Positions 45,286 through 54,132 of a stretch of 64,000 nt of DNA are shown here, piece after piece. Location of the stretch: positions 124,001 to 188,000 of the forward strand of contig NZ_CP097478.1 of the NCBI RefSeq assembly GCF_024029915.1, given 5' to 3'. The translations under genes were made by a program, and so were the position numbers. Origin of the DNA: Fructilactobacillus ixorae (GTDB lineage Bacteria > Bacillota > Bacilli > Lactobacillales > Lactobacillaceae). How positions within the stretch are numbered: the first letter of the stretch is position 1; each line of letters starts with the position of its first letter. The notes under the pieces are model-generated. The model made no database searches, was not told the origin of the DNA, and was given only the letters and a program-made list of their open reading frames with translations.

Positions 45286-45310
45286 AATTTCACTCGGACC
45301 CGCCTATAAT
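45282..45310 (+). promoter_or_regulatory. Palindrome and -10 before the aldo/keto reductase
   Basis: GTGAAATTTCAC (45282-45293) is a perfect 12-base palindrome over the expected -35, and TATAAT lies at 45305-45310, 20 bases before the ATG at 45330. The palindrome overlaps the previous gene's stop codon. Confidence 0.5.
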
Positions 45311-45329
45311 GAAAGTGGAGGTGCTGATA

Positions 45330-46214
45330 ATGAAATTAAACTTAGATTCAACCATTACCCTAAACAACGGAATTGAAATGCCTTTATTGGGACTCGGAGT
45401 TTGGAAGAGTGATAACCAAACGGCTGCTCAATCAGTAAAGTGGGCCTTGGCAAATGGCTACCGGGCCATTGATACGGCCAAACAATATGGCAACGAAGCT
45501 GGAGTTGGTGAAGGACTCAAGCAGGGTCTGGCTGACAATGGTTTAAACCGGGAAGACGTCTTTTTGACCACCAAGATTTTTAATGGGGATCAGGGTTACG
45601 AAAGCACCCTGAAAGCCTTTGAAGGTCAATTGGAACGGCTTCAAACTAGTTACGTTGATTTACTGTTGATTCACTGGCCAGTGAATGGCAAATACAACGA
45701 AACTTGGAAAGCTATGGAAAAACTGTACCACGAGGGCAAGGTTCGGTCGATTGGAGTTTCAAACTTTAACCTTGACCGGTTGTCAGACTTACTGGAACAC
45801 GCTTCGGTTAAGCCCGTTTTGAACCAAATGGAATTCAATCCCGTGGAACAAGAAAAAGACATTAAGGACTACTGTGATCGGCACCACATCTGGATTGAAG
45901 CTTGGTCTCCCCTCGGACACGGAGAAGCATTGAACAATCCAGCTGTCAAAGAAATTGCTGCTAAATACAACAAATCCACCGCCCAAGTAATCTTACGGTG
46001 GGAATTACAGCGCAAAGTAATCACGATTCCAAAGTCCACTCATGAAGAATACATCAAGCAAAATGCAGACCTGTATGACTTCGAATTGAGTGATGCGGAC
46101 GTGGCGTTAATCAATAGCTTAGACGTTGATCAACGTTCACTCTGGTATGGCGCCTTCAGTTGGAATGGTAACCCAGCCGGAATTGTAGATGCCGTTGATG
46201 AATGGGATCACTAA
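45330..46214 (+). CDS. Aldo/keto reductase
   Basis: 294 residues, TIM barrel NADPH-dependent reductase. 'MPLLGLGVWKS' at the start, 'GYRAIDTAKQYGNEAGVG' with catalytic Asp and Tyr, 'VFLTTKIF' with Lys, 'VDLLLIHWPV' with His, and 'VITIPKST' for the cofactor phosphate. It resembles the 2,5-diketogluconate/methylglyoxal reductase group. ATG 45330 is chosen for the GGAGGTG site; the frame extends upstream into the preceding gene without a start. Probably detoxifies aldehydes or makes diols. Confidence 0.92.
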   Translation: MKLNLDSTITLNNGIEMPLLGLGVWKSDNQTAAQSVKWALANGYRAIDTAKQYGNEAGVGEGLKQGLADNGLNREDVFLTTKIFNGDQGYESTLKAFEGQLERLQTSYVDLLLIHWPVNGKYNETWKAMEKLYHEGKVRSIGVSNFNLDRLSDLLEHASVKPVLNQMEFNPVEQEKDIKDYCDRHHIWIEAWSPLGHGEALNNPAVKEIAAKYNKSTAQVILRWELQRKVITIPKSTHEEYIKQNADLYDFELSDADVALINSLDVDQRSLWYGAFSWNGNPAGIVDAVDEWDH

Positions 46215-46226
46215 ACCACGATTAAC

Positions 46227-46259
46227 AAGGGACTCGACTTTAGTCGGGTCCTTTTTTTA
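46227..46259 (+). terminator. Intrinsic terminator
   Basis: AAGGGACtCGACT pairs with AGTCGgGTCCTT around a two-base loop, then a T run. Confidence 0.88.
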
Positions 46260-46317
46260 TTTAATCATTTCTTAAACTTTGCTATACTAAGAATAATTAA
46301 AATTGATGGAGGTTGCT

Positions 46318-47202
46318 ATGATTTCAGATGTAATGAGTAAGGCTTACACCACGGTGAAGCAAAACTTCTGGACTTTGCTGGCCATGGTGTTACCAGCCCT
46401 GTTAGTTTCGTTTATTGGTGGCGGATTATCGTCAGCGGTCAGTAGTTTTAATTCTGTGGTAAATTGGGACATGATGAGCGGGATTCCGACCACGTCCCCA
46501 GTTGACTTGGGTGGTTCCTTTGTTGTGCTATTAATTGTGGAATTGGTTTCGTTCCTATTAATGCTATCCTTTGAATTAGGGTTGATCGTGAGCCTACAAT
46601 CCGGTCACTTTAAGTTTAAAAATGCCTTTGTGGTTTTTCACGGCTTAACGTGGCTAGTAATGCTTGGGATTTATGTGGTTTTTGCTGCCATTATGACGCT
46701 GTTAAGCCTGTTCTTCCTCTTGGTTGTAATTGGGTTTGCAATCGCAGCTAATCAAAGTGTCTTTTTCGGCGTCCTAGCATTTGTAGTCGCCGTAATCGGG
46801 GTGGTCGTGATTGCCTACGTAATGTTAGGGCTCCGGTATGTATTCTTTACGTACTTCGTGGCTAAAGCACAGGATGACATGAGCTTCTTTGCGGCCTTTG
46901 TCGCTAATTGGAAAATGATGAAGGGGCACCGGTGGCAATTATTAGGCTTGATCCTAATGCAAGTGCTCATTGGGTTAGTCATGGTCTTAGCAGTTGCGAT
47001 TATCGCAAAGTTTATTTTCGTTATTCTCGGGGTCATTGGTAATCCGGGCCTACGGTTAGTGGTTGCCGCCATCCTAATCATTATTGCGGTCGTTCTCTTT
47101 ATTGCCGTGTACCTGTTCTACGGGTTATGGTGTTCGATGGCGCACGCCCAATTTTTCTTAAAACTACGCAATCAAGACGCCGTGACGGATGGAGCCAAAT
47201 AA
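46318..47202 (+). CDS. Integral membrane protein, unknown (glycerophosphodiesterase-membrane-domain-like)
   Basis: 294 residues with six or more helices. The N-terminal amphipathic 'VMSKAYTTVKQNFWTLLAMVLP' followed by long helices resembles membrane domains of the YciC/GPDPase type. The best start is ATG 46318 after GGAGG; TATACT at 46283-46288 with TTAATC 16 bases upstream is a plausible promoter. No catalytic motif is visible. It precedes the acyl carrier protein gene by 79 bases, with no terminator. Confidence 0.65.
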   Translation: MISDVMSKAYTTVKQNFWTLLAMVLPALLVSFIGGGLSSAVSSFNSVVNWDMMSGIPTTSPVDLGGSFVVLLIVELVSFLLMLSFELGLIVSLQSGHFKFKNAFVVFHGLTWLVMLGIYVVFAAIMTLLSLFFLLVVIGFAIAANQSVFFGVLAFVVAVIGVVVIAYVMLGLRYVFFTYFVAKAQDDMSFFAAFVANWKMMKGHRWQLLGLILMQVLIGLVMVLAVAIIAKFIFVILGVIGNPGLRLVVAAILIIIAVVLFIAVYLFYGLWCSMAHAQFFLKLRNQDAVTDGAK

Positions 47203-47281
47203 TTTTTCCGGAAATTGCCGCAGAATATGGTAAAATAAAACTGTTTCAATTAATTTTAGATGAACTAATGGAGTGGTGAAG

Positions 47282-47539
47282 ATGGCTGAACAAGCAAATA
47301 AAGATCAAATTTTAACAGAAATCAAGGATATCGTGGTGGATCAAACGGATCTTGATCCCGCAAAAATCACGTTAGACGCGAACTTCAAAGATAACTTGGA
47401 CTTAGATAGTTTGGATATCTTTGAAATCGTGGATGCCTTAGAAGATAAGTACGACATCGAAATTGATGGTGACGAAGGCATGGAAACGGTCCAAGATTTA
47501 GTTGATTACGTAGCTAAGCAACTAGACGAACAAAAATAA
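47282..47539 (+). CDS. acpP: Acyl carrier protein, copy outside the fab operon
   Basis: 85 residues, very acidic. 'LDLDSLDIFEIVDALED' holds the Ser43 that receives 4'-phosphopantetheine. It is close to the fab-operon copy at 57204 in length and sequence, including 'YDIEIDGDEG' and 'LVDYVAKQ'. TGGTAAAAT at 47228-47236 is its likely extended -10. The phosphopantetheinyl transferase follows after 20 bases, so carrier and activating enzyme form one unit. Confidence 0.93.
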   Translation: MAEQANKDQILTEIKDIVVDQTDLDPAKITLDANFKDNLDLDSLDIFEIVDALEDKYDIEIDGDEGMETVQDLVDYVAKQLDEQK

Positions 47540-47559
47540 GCTGGTAGGAGGCGGTTCGT

Positions 47560-48138
47560 GTGTTGAAATTCAAAACCGGACGGCTCACCGACTTACAATA
47601 TCAACCGTATTATCGTCAGTTTCACATCGAAAATAAGCAACGCCAACAGCAGGAAGTTGTCGGGCGGATTTTACTAGCTAAACTGATGGAACTTCCGGAC
47701 GACGCGTTATTAGCTGACGATGAGTTTACGACGATTGCGAACGGGAAGCCGTTGTTTGCCAAGCGAACGACGGCTTTTAATGTTTCGCACTCTGCGGATC
47801 TGGTCCTGGTGGCCATTTCCGACCGGCCGTTAGGGGTTGATGTGGAGAAGGTGAAACCGGTCCAGCTGAACCGGCTCAAGCGAGCGTTTACAGTTGCAGA
47901 ACTGGCTTACTTAGAGCAGCTACCACCGGCGCGGCAGTCACTGACCATGTTGCGGCTGTGGACCGTGAAGGAAGCAGTTCTGAAGGAAACCGGGGTCGGC
48001 TTGCCGGGAAAACCCCGGACGGTGAGTGTCAACGTCCCCCGCATGGATGTCGCCGAGCAACACGGACAGCCGTTTGCAATCAATTTCCTAGCGATTCACG
48101 AAGATTACCTGGGCACGGTAGCTCAGAAAAAAGCATAA
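47560..48138 (+). CDS. 4'-phosphopantetheinyl transferase (Sfp type)
   Basis: 192 residues. 'FNVSHSADLVLVAIS', 'LGVDVEKVKP' (Mg-binding Asp/Glu) and 'RLWTVKEAVLKETG' are the three core motifs of this superfamily. It moves phosphopantetheine from CoA to the conserved Ser of acyl carrier proteins and can serve both copies in the window. The start is GTG (TTG three bases on is possible), with TAGGAGG upstream. In related lactobacilli this gene usually ends the fab operon; here it is 8 kb away. Confidence 0.9.
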   Translation: MLKFKTGRLTDLQYQPYYRQFHIENKQRQQQEVVGRILLAKLMELPDDALLADDEFTTIANGKPLFAKRTTAFNVSHSADLVLVAISDRPLGVDVEKVKPVQLNRLKRAFTVAELAYLEQLPPARQSLTMLRLWTVKEAVLKETGVGLPGKPRTVSVNVPRMDVAEQHGQPFAINFLAIHEDYLGTVAQKKA

Positions 48139-48163
48139 GACCACTTGTGGTTAAAAACTAGTC

Positions 48164-48201
48164 AAACAGCACGGAATGAATTCATTCCGTGCTGTTTTTG
48201 G
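48164..48201 (+). terminator. Intrinsic terminator, perfect palindrome
   Basis: AAACAGCACGGAATGAA and its exact complement meet without spacer at GAATTC, followed by TTTTT. Confidence 0.88.
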
Positions 48202-48244
48202 TAGGAAAAACTCGTGAATTACCGGAAGTGGCAATTAGTTTTAA

Positions 48245-48293
48245 ATAACATTAATTATTAGGTGGTGGACAGCCTAATAATTAATGTTATGAT
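48245..48293 (+). promoter_or_regulatory. Promoter embedded in an 18-base-arm inverted repeat
   Basis: Arms 48245-48262 and 48273-48290 are exact inverted repeats (ATAACATTAATTATTAGG and complement) with a ten-base spacer. TGGACA (48266-48271) and TATGAT (48288-48293), 16 bases apart, form a promoter: the -35 lies in the spacer and the second arm fills the region between -35 and -10. This is the geometry of a repressor operator. The MFS gene starts at 48377; the 80-base leader shows nothing else. Confidence 0.65.
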
Positions 48294-48376
48294 AACAAGT
48301 AATCTCGGTTAATAATCCACTGGCTGGTAAGAGCACGTCCAACAATGGTCCAGTCAACCCATAAGGAGAAGCTGTT

Positions 48377-49672
48377 ATGAACGTATATTGGAAAAACTCT
48401 ACCTTCCGGGCCTTAGCTAATTCGAGCTTTTTGAGTGCCATTGGTTCGACGTTGTTTAACTTGGTATTTTTGGTGTATGCGCAGACGTTACCGTTTAAAA
48501 CGCTGGCCGTCTCCATTGTTTCGGTTGCTAATTTAGTTCCCACCTTTTTCATGATTTTTAACGGGTACTGGGCCGACCACACGAATCCGAAGCATCGGTT
48601 TCGCTATGTGATTGGTCTGCGTGGGATTCAAGGATGTTTGTATCTGGGGTTAGCAATTTTATTGCATTATCCGGGAACTATGGGCTTATTTGCCACGTTA
48701 GTCGTTATTAACGTGGTTTCCGATTTATTATCGGACTACACCATTAATCTCATCATGCACTATGAAAAGATGATTCTGCATGGGCAAGAGGAGCTGCAGT
48801 CCGCCCTTGGTTTTTCCGCTGGAATGCGGAATGTGATTTCGATGGTATTTCAGGCCGCTGGTGCCAGTCTGATTGTCCTGCTTCACAATAATTTTTCCCT
48901 GTTTGCAATAATTAATTCGCTTTCCTTTTTTATCGCCGGAATTGTTTTAGTTCACGATCGTCGTTTATTTCGAAAGTTGGATCGAGCAGCAGCAGCCGAA
49001 CTTGATAATCAAGCATCCAAAGAGGGGATGCGAGTTAGTTTAGGTAAGTCACTAAGGACGATTTATGCGAACCACCCGTTATTCATCATGTTACTCTTAG
49101 CTCTTGCTTGTAACTCGCTGGGCGCTTCATTAGAGGGTTTAACAGCGGTTTTATTGGCTAACGTACGGACCCTGTGGTTGGGGAATTTTGCGACCACGGT
49201 CGCAGCGGTTAGCATCTTTGGTTCATTATCAATTACCATTGCAGCGCTGTGGACCAAAGACGGGTTACAACATTTTTCGCTTCCGAGTCTGACCACCGTT
49301 AGTATGGCCTTTTTAGCTATTTTTGCAATTAACATGTTTTGGTGGCAAAATTCGATTTTGATGTTGGTGACAATGGCGATTGCTAGTTATCCAATTGGAA
49401 AAATCAATCCCCGGGTTCAGAGTGAGATTTTTACCCTAACCGATGCCCAGCATCTCACGGCAACCATGTCGGTAATTTCCACCGTCGTGTTGCTGGGGGC
49501 ACCACTAGGCAATGTGATTTTTCTGGGCATTGCGAACCTATTTAATCCACAGTTAGCCTGGATTATGTTTGGAGGAGCTGCTGTTTTAGTCGCACTTGGA
49601 GCCTTTCTTTGTGCTTGGCAATGGCCAAAATTGGTGTCCAAACAGGAACAACAAGTTAAAGATCATGATTAA
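48377..49672 (+). CDS. MFS transporter
   Basis: 431 residues, about twelve helices. 'FLSAIGSTLFNLVFLVYAQ' is helix 1; 'GYWADHTNPKHRFRYVIG' is a divergent motif A, and the centre has a charged loop (about residues 195-220). The second half has 'LACNSLGASLEGLTAVLLA' and 'IASYPIGKINPRVQSEIF'. The type resembles exporters of drugs or bacteriocin-like compounds, without sure assignment. AAGGAGAAG precedes the ATG. Expression is probably controlled at the inverted repeat 48245-48290. Confidence 0.82.
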   Translation: MNVYWKNSTFRALANSSFLSAIGSTLFNLVFLVYAQTLPFKTLAVSIVSVANLVPTFFMIFNGYWADHTNPKHRFRYVIGLRGIQGCLYLGLAILLHYPGTMGLFATLVVINVVSDLLSDYTINLIMHYEKMILHGQEELQSALGFSAGMRNVISMVFQAAGASLIVLLHNNFSLFAIINSLSFFIAGIVLVHDRRLFRKLDRAAAAELDNQASKEGMRVSLGKSLRTIYANHPLFIMLLLALACNSLGASLEGLTAVLLANVRTLWLGNFATTVAAVSIFGSLSITIAALWTKDGLQHFSLPSLTTVSMAFLAIFAINMFWWQNSILMLVTMAIASYPIGKINPRVQSEIFTLTDAQHLTATMSVISTVVLLGAPLGNVIFLGIANLFNPQLAWIMFGGAAVLVALGAFLCAWQWPKLVSKQEQQVKDHD

Positions 49673-49673
49673 A

Positions 49674-49713
49674 AAAGTCGGTTCCAAATTAAATAATTTG
49701 AAACCGACTTTTT
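49674..49713. terminator. Bidirectional intrinsic terminator
   Basis: AAAAAGTCGGTTcCAAATT pairs with AATTTGaAACCGACTTTTT; serves the MFS gene and convergent purA. Confidence 0.9.
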
Positions 49714-49720
49714 AGTTTAA

Positions 49721-50989
49721 TTAGCGCCGGTGGGTTTGTTCCCGATCCGGACCAACTGAATACCATTCAATGGGAACCTGAACGAGCTTTTCCACCGTCT
49801 GGATGTAGTTTTGGGCGTTGGCCGGTAATTGGTCAAAGGTGGTGCAATTCGTGGTACTTTCCTTCCAACCCGGAAGGTCTTGGTAAACTGGTTCGCAGTT
49901 TTCCAATTCATCAAGGTTCGCAGGATAGTAATCAATGATTTTTCCGTTAAGCCGGTAGCCCGTGCAGACCTTGATGACGTCTAGTTCATCTAAAACGTCA
50001 ACACAGTTCATGGCCAAGGCTGTTAAACCAGAAACCCGAGCGGCGTGGCGCAGTCCCACTGTATCAAGCCAGCCAATCCGGCGAGGGCGTTTCGTGACCG
50101 TTCCGTATTCATGGGCAGTGTCTCTAATGTGATCCCCAATTTCATTTAATAATTCCGTAGGGAAGGGACCTTCACCAACCCGCGACGTGTAGGCTTTGCA
50201 GACTCCAATTACATCAGTTACTTTAGTTGGACCTAAACCGGCACCTACGGACGCTCCACCAGCAACGGGATTCGAAGAAGTAACGTACGGATAAGTTCCG
50301 TGATCGATGTCTAGCATGATTCCTTGTGCCCCTTCAAAGAGAACATTTTGGTGCTTGGTAACGGCCTCGTTTAAGAGGACGGAAGTATCAGTGACATACG
50401 GCTTCATCCGTTCTCCGTATTCTTTATACTCAGCGTAGATGGAATCAAAGTCCAATGGTGCTACTTCGTACAGTTTAGTTAATAATTCGTTTTTTTGCCG
50501 CAGTGTTTCTTGTAGTTCCCGTTTCAACGTTTCCGGGTTCACTAAATCGGCCACGCGAATTCCCACCCGTGCGATTTTGTCCATGTAAGCAGGGCCGATT
50601 CCTTTGTGCGTAGTTCCGATTTTATTCGTACGGTGTTGTTCGCTTAGTTCGTCAAGCAGAATGTGGTATGGCATGATAACTTGTGCGCGTGAAGAAATCC
50701 GCAGGTTATCAGTCGAAACGCCATTTTCGTTGAGATAATTAATTTCTTGAAAGAGGGACTTCGGGTTTAATACGACCCCGTTCCCAATGACAGCCAGTTT
50801 ATCGGCGTAAAAGATCCCCGATGGCAACAGTTGCAAGCTAAACTTGTGCCCGTTAAAGACAATCGTGTGACCAGCGTTATCGCCACCCTGGTACCGCGCA
50901 ATTGCATCGGAATCTTTACTGAGATAATCGACGATTTTTCCTTTACCTTCATCGCCCCATTGACTACCAACAACCACAGTTACTGACAT
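49721..50989 (-). CDS. purA: Adenylosuccinate synthase
   Basis: 422 residues. N-terminal '[19 protein letters not shown]' is the GTP-binding and catalytic Asp loop; '[10 protein letters not shown]' carries the catalytic His; '[10 protein letters not shown]' binds IMP; '[19 protein letters not shown]' and '[11 protein letters not shown]' are further signatures. It joins IMP and aspartate using GTP, the first step to AMP. The ATG follows GAGGTG. It is divergent from purB, which acts on its product. Confidence 0.96.
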   Translation of the reverse strand: MSVTVVVGSQWGDEGKGKIVDYLSKDSDAIARYQGGDNAGHTIVFNGHKFSLQLLPSGIFYADKLAVIGNGVVLNPKSLFQEINYLNENGVSTDNLRISSRAQVIMPYHILLDELSEQHRTNKIGTTHKGIGPAYMDKIARVGIRVADLVNPETLKRELQETLRQKNELLTKLYEVAPLDFDSIYAEYKEYGERMKPYVTDTSVLLNEAVTKHQNVLFEGAQGIMLDIDHGTYPYVTSSNPVAGGASVGAGLGPTKVTDVIGVCKAYTSRVGEGPFPTELLNEIGDHIRDTAHEYGTVTKRPRRIGWLDTVGLRHAARVSGLTALAMNCVDVLDELDVIKVCTGYRLNGKIIDYYPANLDELENCEPVYQDLPGWKESTTNCTTFDQLPANAQNYIQTVEKLVQVPIEWYSVGPDREQTHRR

Positions 50990-51023
50990 ATAAGCACCTC
51001 GTTAAATTTTTTTACCAGTAGCA

Positions 51024-51052
51024 AGTTTACCAATCTTACCTAGTTAAATCAA
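51024..51052 (-). promoter_or_regulatory. Promoter of purA
   Basis: Minus strand TTGATT (51052-51047), 17-base spacer, TAAACT (51029-51024). Confidence 0.65.
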
Positions 51053-51077
51053 GAACTTAACTGATTTTTAATGTTCT

Positions 51078-51091
51078 AAAGTTCGGATTTT
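51078..51091 (-). promoter_or_regulatory. Candidate PurBox
   Basis: Minus strand AAAATCCGAACTTT fits the PurR consensus AWWWCCGAACWWT as I remember it from Bacillus. It lies 26 bases upstream of the purA -35. A looser copy (ATCGAAAT) lies next to it. Confidence 0.5.
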
Positions 51092-51171
51092 ATTTCGATT
51101 AACGCTCAACCGGGTAACTCCCATTTTTAGTCGGCGGAAGCATTGATTAGCTCGTTTGTTTGATTTTTCCC

Positions 51172-51187
51172 CCTTAGTTAACTAAGG
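51172..51187. other. Perfect 16-base palindrome in the purA-purB region
   Basis: CCTTAGTTAACTAAGG, centred 90 bases before the purB promoter start. AGTCGG (51129) and CCGACT (51193) flank it as a wider inverted repeat. Between 51092 and 51252 no gene or known RNA is seen. Confidence 0.5.
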
Positions 51188-51252
51188 ACAGCCCGACTGT
51201 TTAAGAATGAATCCCCCCGGAGCGTGAGCCGGCGAATCAAGCGGGACGGAAA

Positions 51253-51280
51253 TTGACAAATGGCTAGAAATCGTTAGAAT
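51253..51280 (+). promoter_or_regulatory. Promoter of purB
   Basis: TTGACA (51253-51258), 16-base spacer, TAGAAT (51275-51280); leader of about 23 bases to the ATG. Confidence 0.75.
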
Positions 51281-51309
51281 TGAGGTATTTAAAAGTGGAG
51301 GATGGAACA

Positions 51310-52608
51310 ATGATTGAGCGGTATACCCGGGCACCAATGAAGCAAATTTGGAGCATGCAGAATCAGTATCAATCGTGGTTAGACGTTGAGATTGCGATTG
51401 ACGAAGCCTGGAACAAACTGGGCTTAATTCCGGATGCGGACCTCGCTGCGATTCAGCAAAAGGCCAAGTTTGATCCAGACGAAATTGCCCGCCTGGAAGC
51501 AATTACGCACCATGATGTGGTGGCCTTTACCCGCGATGTGTCGGAATCGTTAGGACCAGAAAAGCGCTGGATTCACTACGGCGTCACCAGTACGGACGTG
51601 GTGGATACCGCGCAGGGACTCCGCTTAAAAGAGGCGGATGCCGTGTTACGCGAGGATCTAAACACGCTGTTAGCCACCATTAAAGCGCAGGCGCTCAAGT
51701 ATAAAAATACGGTCATGATGGGCCGGACCCACGGAGTTCAAGCAGAGCCCACTACCTTTGGACTGAAACTTGCCCGGTGGTATTCAGAACTCAAGCGTGA
51801 CCTTGACCGGTTTAACCACGCGGCCGCTGGGGTCGAAGCTGGGAAAATTTCGGGCGCGGTGGGGACCTTTGCCAACATTGATCCCGCGGTGGAAGAATAC
51901 GTTTGTCACAAACTGGGGTTACGCGCCCAAGAAGTTGCTAGTCAGGTGTTACCGCGTGATTTACACGCTGAGTACCTGGCAACGCTGGCTCTCATTGCCA
52001 CTAGTTTAGAAAACTTTGCTACGGAAATCCGGAGCTTGCAAAGGTCTGAGATCCACGAGGTTGAGGAGCACTTTAATGCCGGCCAGAAGGGCTCATCGGC
52101 CATGCCACATAAACGGAATCCGATTGGTTCGGAAAACATTTGTGGGTTAGCCCGCACGATGCGGGGCTTAATCACCCCGGCCTACGAAAATGTCACCCTG
52201 TGGCACGAACGAGACATTTCCCACTCCTCCGCTGAACGAATCATTTTGCCCGAAAGTACGACGTTGCTTGATTACATGTTGAATCGGTTTAACAACATCC
52301 TTCAAAATCTGGATGTCTTTCCGGACCGGATGAAGGCTAACATGAACATCACCCACGGCTTAATTTACAGTCAACGGGTGATGTTAAAGTTGATTAAGAC
52401 CGGCTTGAGTCGGGAAGCAGCTTATGATTTAGTACAACCCCTAACGGCGCAGTCCTGGGAGCAGCAAACCTCCTTTAAACAGCTCGTGGAAGCCAGTCCA
52501 GAAATTACGGCCCGCTTGAGTCCTGCTGCGATTGAGGATGCATTTGACTATCACTACCACCTTCGTCATGTGGATGACATCTACCGGCGGGTGGGATTAG
52601 AAGAATAA
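51310..52608 (+). CDS. purB: Adenylosuccinate lyase
   Basis: 432 residues of the fumarase/aspartase superfamily. 'MMGRTHGVQAEPTTFG' has the catalytic His, and 'KGSSAMPHKRNPIGSEN' is the signature flexible loop. It cleaves adenylosuccinate to AMP and fumarate and also SAICAR. ATG 51310 follows GGAGG; an in-frame upstream start at 51280 overlaps the -10. Fumarate released could be used by the fumarase encoded next. Confidence 0.95.
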   Translation: MIERYTRAPMKQIWSMQNQYQSWLDVEIAIDEAWNKLGLIPDADLAAIQQKAKFDPDEIARLEAITHHDVVAFTRDVSESLGPEKRWIHYGVTSTDVVDTAQGLRLKEADAVLREDLNTLLATIKAQALKYKNTVMMGRTHGVQAEPTTFGLKLARWYSELKRDLDRFNHAAAGVEAGKISGAVGTFANIDPAVEEYVCHKLGLRAQEVASQVLPRDLHAEYLATLALIATSLENFATEIRSLQRSEIHEVEEHFNAGQKGSSAMPHKRNPIGSENICGLARTMRGLITPAYENVTLWHERDISHSSAERIILPESTTLLDYMLNRFNNILQNLDVFPDRMKANMNITHGLIYSQRVMLKLIKTGLSREAAYDLVQPLTAQSWEQQTSFKQLVEASPEITARLSPAAIEDAFDYHYHLRHVDDIYRRVGLEE

Positions 52609-52619
52609 GTTGTAATTAG

Positions 52620-52653
52620 ATTCCATTGACGTGGTAACGTGAATGGAATTTTT
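52620..52653 (+). terminator. Intrinsic terminator of purB
   Basis: ATTCCATTgACGT pairs with ACGTgAATGGAAT around GGTA, followed by TTTT. Confidence 0.88.
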
Positions 52654-52711
52654 GCTACGTGGCCAGCAGCGCGAAGCGCCCAGCTTGAACTAACGAAAAG
52701 AGGTTACTTTT

Positions 52712-54094
52712 ATGGCAGAAAAACGAACAGAATATGATACGCTTGGCCCCGTTGCGGTACCTAAAACGGCGCTGTGGGGAGCGCAAACGGAACGCAGTCG
52801 GGAGAATTTCCCGGTTGGACCGTTAATGCCCGTGCAGGTGATTCGGGCCCTCATTGAAATCAAACGGGCAGCAGCGCGGGTTAATGCCCATGCTGAAAAA
52901 ATTAGTGCCGCGAAGGCAAGGGCGCTTGAAGCTGCCAGTGATTATTTGCTAGCGTTACCGGATCAGGAACTAATGCACTCCTTTCCCCTCCATGTTTACC
53001 AAACGGGGTCCGGAACGCAGACCAACATGAACGTGAATGAAGTGCTGACCCACGTGGTAGCCAATCAGCAACCGGAGCTCCGCGTGCAACCGAACGATGA
53101 TGTAAACGCGTCGCAGAGCTCTAACGATACCTTTCCAACGGCGATGAACATGGCGGCCTACCAGGCAGTGCAAGCATTACTGCCCCAGTTAGAGCATTTA
53201 ATGACCACGTTAAAACGGTTGGAAACGAAGTACTGGCAGGTGGTTAAGATTGGCCGCACTCACCTGCAAGATGCCACTCCGTTGACCTTTGGCCAGGAAA
53301 TCTCAGGGTGGCTGAGTACGCTAGAGCGCGATACGGAGGCTCTCCACCAAGCTGCCCAAGGACTTTTAAAGCTTCCCATCGGGGGGACGGCAGTCGGAAC
53401 GGGCTTGAATACGCCACCGCACTTTGATGTGGAAATGGCGGCGGAATTAAGCGCGGCTCGGGACGTTCCGTATCAGGTGACGAATAAGTTTGCCGGGTTA
53501 ACGGCCCATTCTGACTTACTGACGACCCACGGCGTAGTGCGAACCCTCGCTTCGGATCTCTTAAAGATTGCCAATGACATCCGCTTTTTAGCCAGTGGGC
53601 CACGGGCCGGGTATGGAGAACTGACCATTCCAGCCAATGAGCCTGGTTCTTCAATCATGCCCGGAAAGGTGAACCCGACCCAGGCCGAAGCTATGACGAT
53701 GGCGGCCACGCGGATCATGGGTAACGATACTACGCTCACGGTGGCCAATAGTCAGGGTAACTTTGAAATGAATGTGTACAAACCGGTGATGATTGCAAGT
53801 TTCTTAGAATCGGTGGACTTGCTCACGGGCTTGCTCCCGAACTTTACGGATAAAATGGTTGCGGGGATTCAAGTTAACCAAGCCCGCATGAAGCAGTTCG
53901 TGGACGATTCGTTAATGACGGTGACGGCTTTAGCTCCGCACATCGGGTATCACGAGGCGGCTGCAATTGCGAACCAAGCCCTAGCAAAGCACGAACGGTT
54001 ACGGGATGCGGCACTTGCTTCCGGATTGGTGACGGCAGCTCAGTTTGACCAGTGGGTGCAACCGTTACAAATGACTAATTATCAACGGAACTAA
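52712..54094 (+). CDS. fumC: Fumarate hydratase class II
   Basis: 460 residues. 'TGSGTQTNMNVNEV', 'KIGRTHLQDATPLTFGQE' and the signature 'GSSIMPGKVNPTQ' identify fumarase; aspartase would have AKVNPV. It interconverts fumarate and malate. AAAGAGG precedes the ATG. No promoter was recognised in the 50 bases before it. No other citrate-cycle gene is near, which suits the partial pathways of lactobacilli. Confidence 0.94.
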   Translation: MAEKRTEYDTLGPVAVPKTALWGAQTERSRENFPVGPLMPVQVIRALIEIKRAAARVNAHAEKISAAKARALEAASDYLLALPDQELMHSFPLHVYQTGSGTQTNMNVNEVLTHVVANQQPELRVQPNDDVNASQSSNDTFPTAMNMAAYQAVQALLPQLEHLMTTLKRLETKYWQVVKIGRTHLQDATPLTFGQEISGWLSTLERDTEALHQAAQGLLKLPIGGTAVGTGLNTPPHFDVEMAAELSAARDVPYQVTNKFAGLTAHSDLLTTHGVVRTLASDLLKIANDIRFLASGPRAGYGELTIPANEPGSSIMPGKVNPTQAEAMTMAATRIMGNDTTLTVANSQGNFEMNVYKPVMIASFLESVDLLTGLLPNFTDKMVAGIQVNQARMKQFVDDSLMTVTALAPHIGYHEAAAIANQALAKHERLRDAALASGLVTAAQFDQWVQPLQMTNYQRN

Positions 54095-54125
54095 AAAAGA
54101 CGATGCCTAGGCATCGTCTTTTTTA
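54093..54125. terminator. Bidirectional terminator, perfect 32-base palindrome
   Basis: AAAAAAGACGATGCC and its exact complement meet at CCTAGG without a spacer; serves fumC (its stop overlaps the A-tract) and the convergent YczE-like gene. Confidence 0.85.
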
Positions 54126-54132
54126 GTGGACT

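Noticed and set aside
48301..48376. Leader of the MFS gene considered as a T-box or other riboswitch
   Set aside because: No T-box sequence, no terminator between the promoter and the start codon.
51092..51252. Possible riboswitch in the purB upstream region
   Set aside because: The best promoter for purB is at 51253, downstream of it, and no conserved purine or other riboswitch core is visible.
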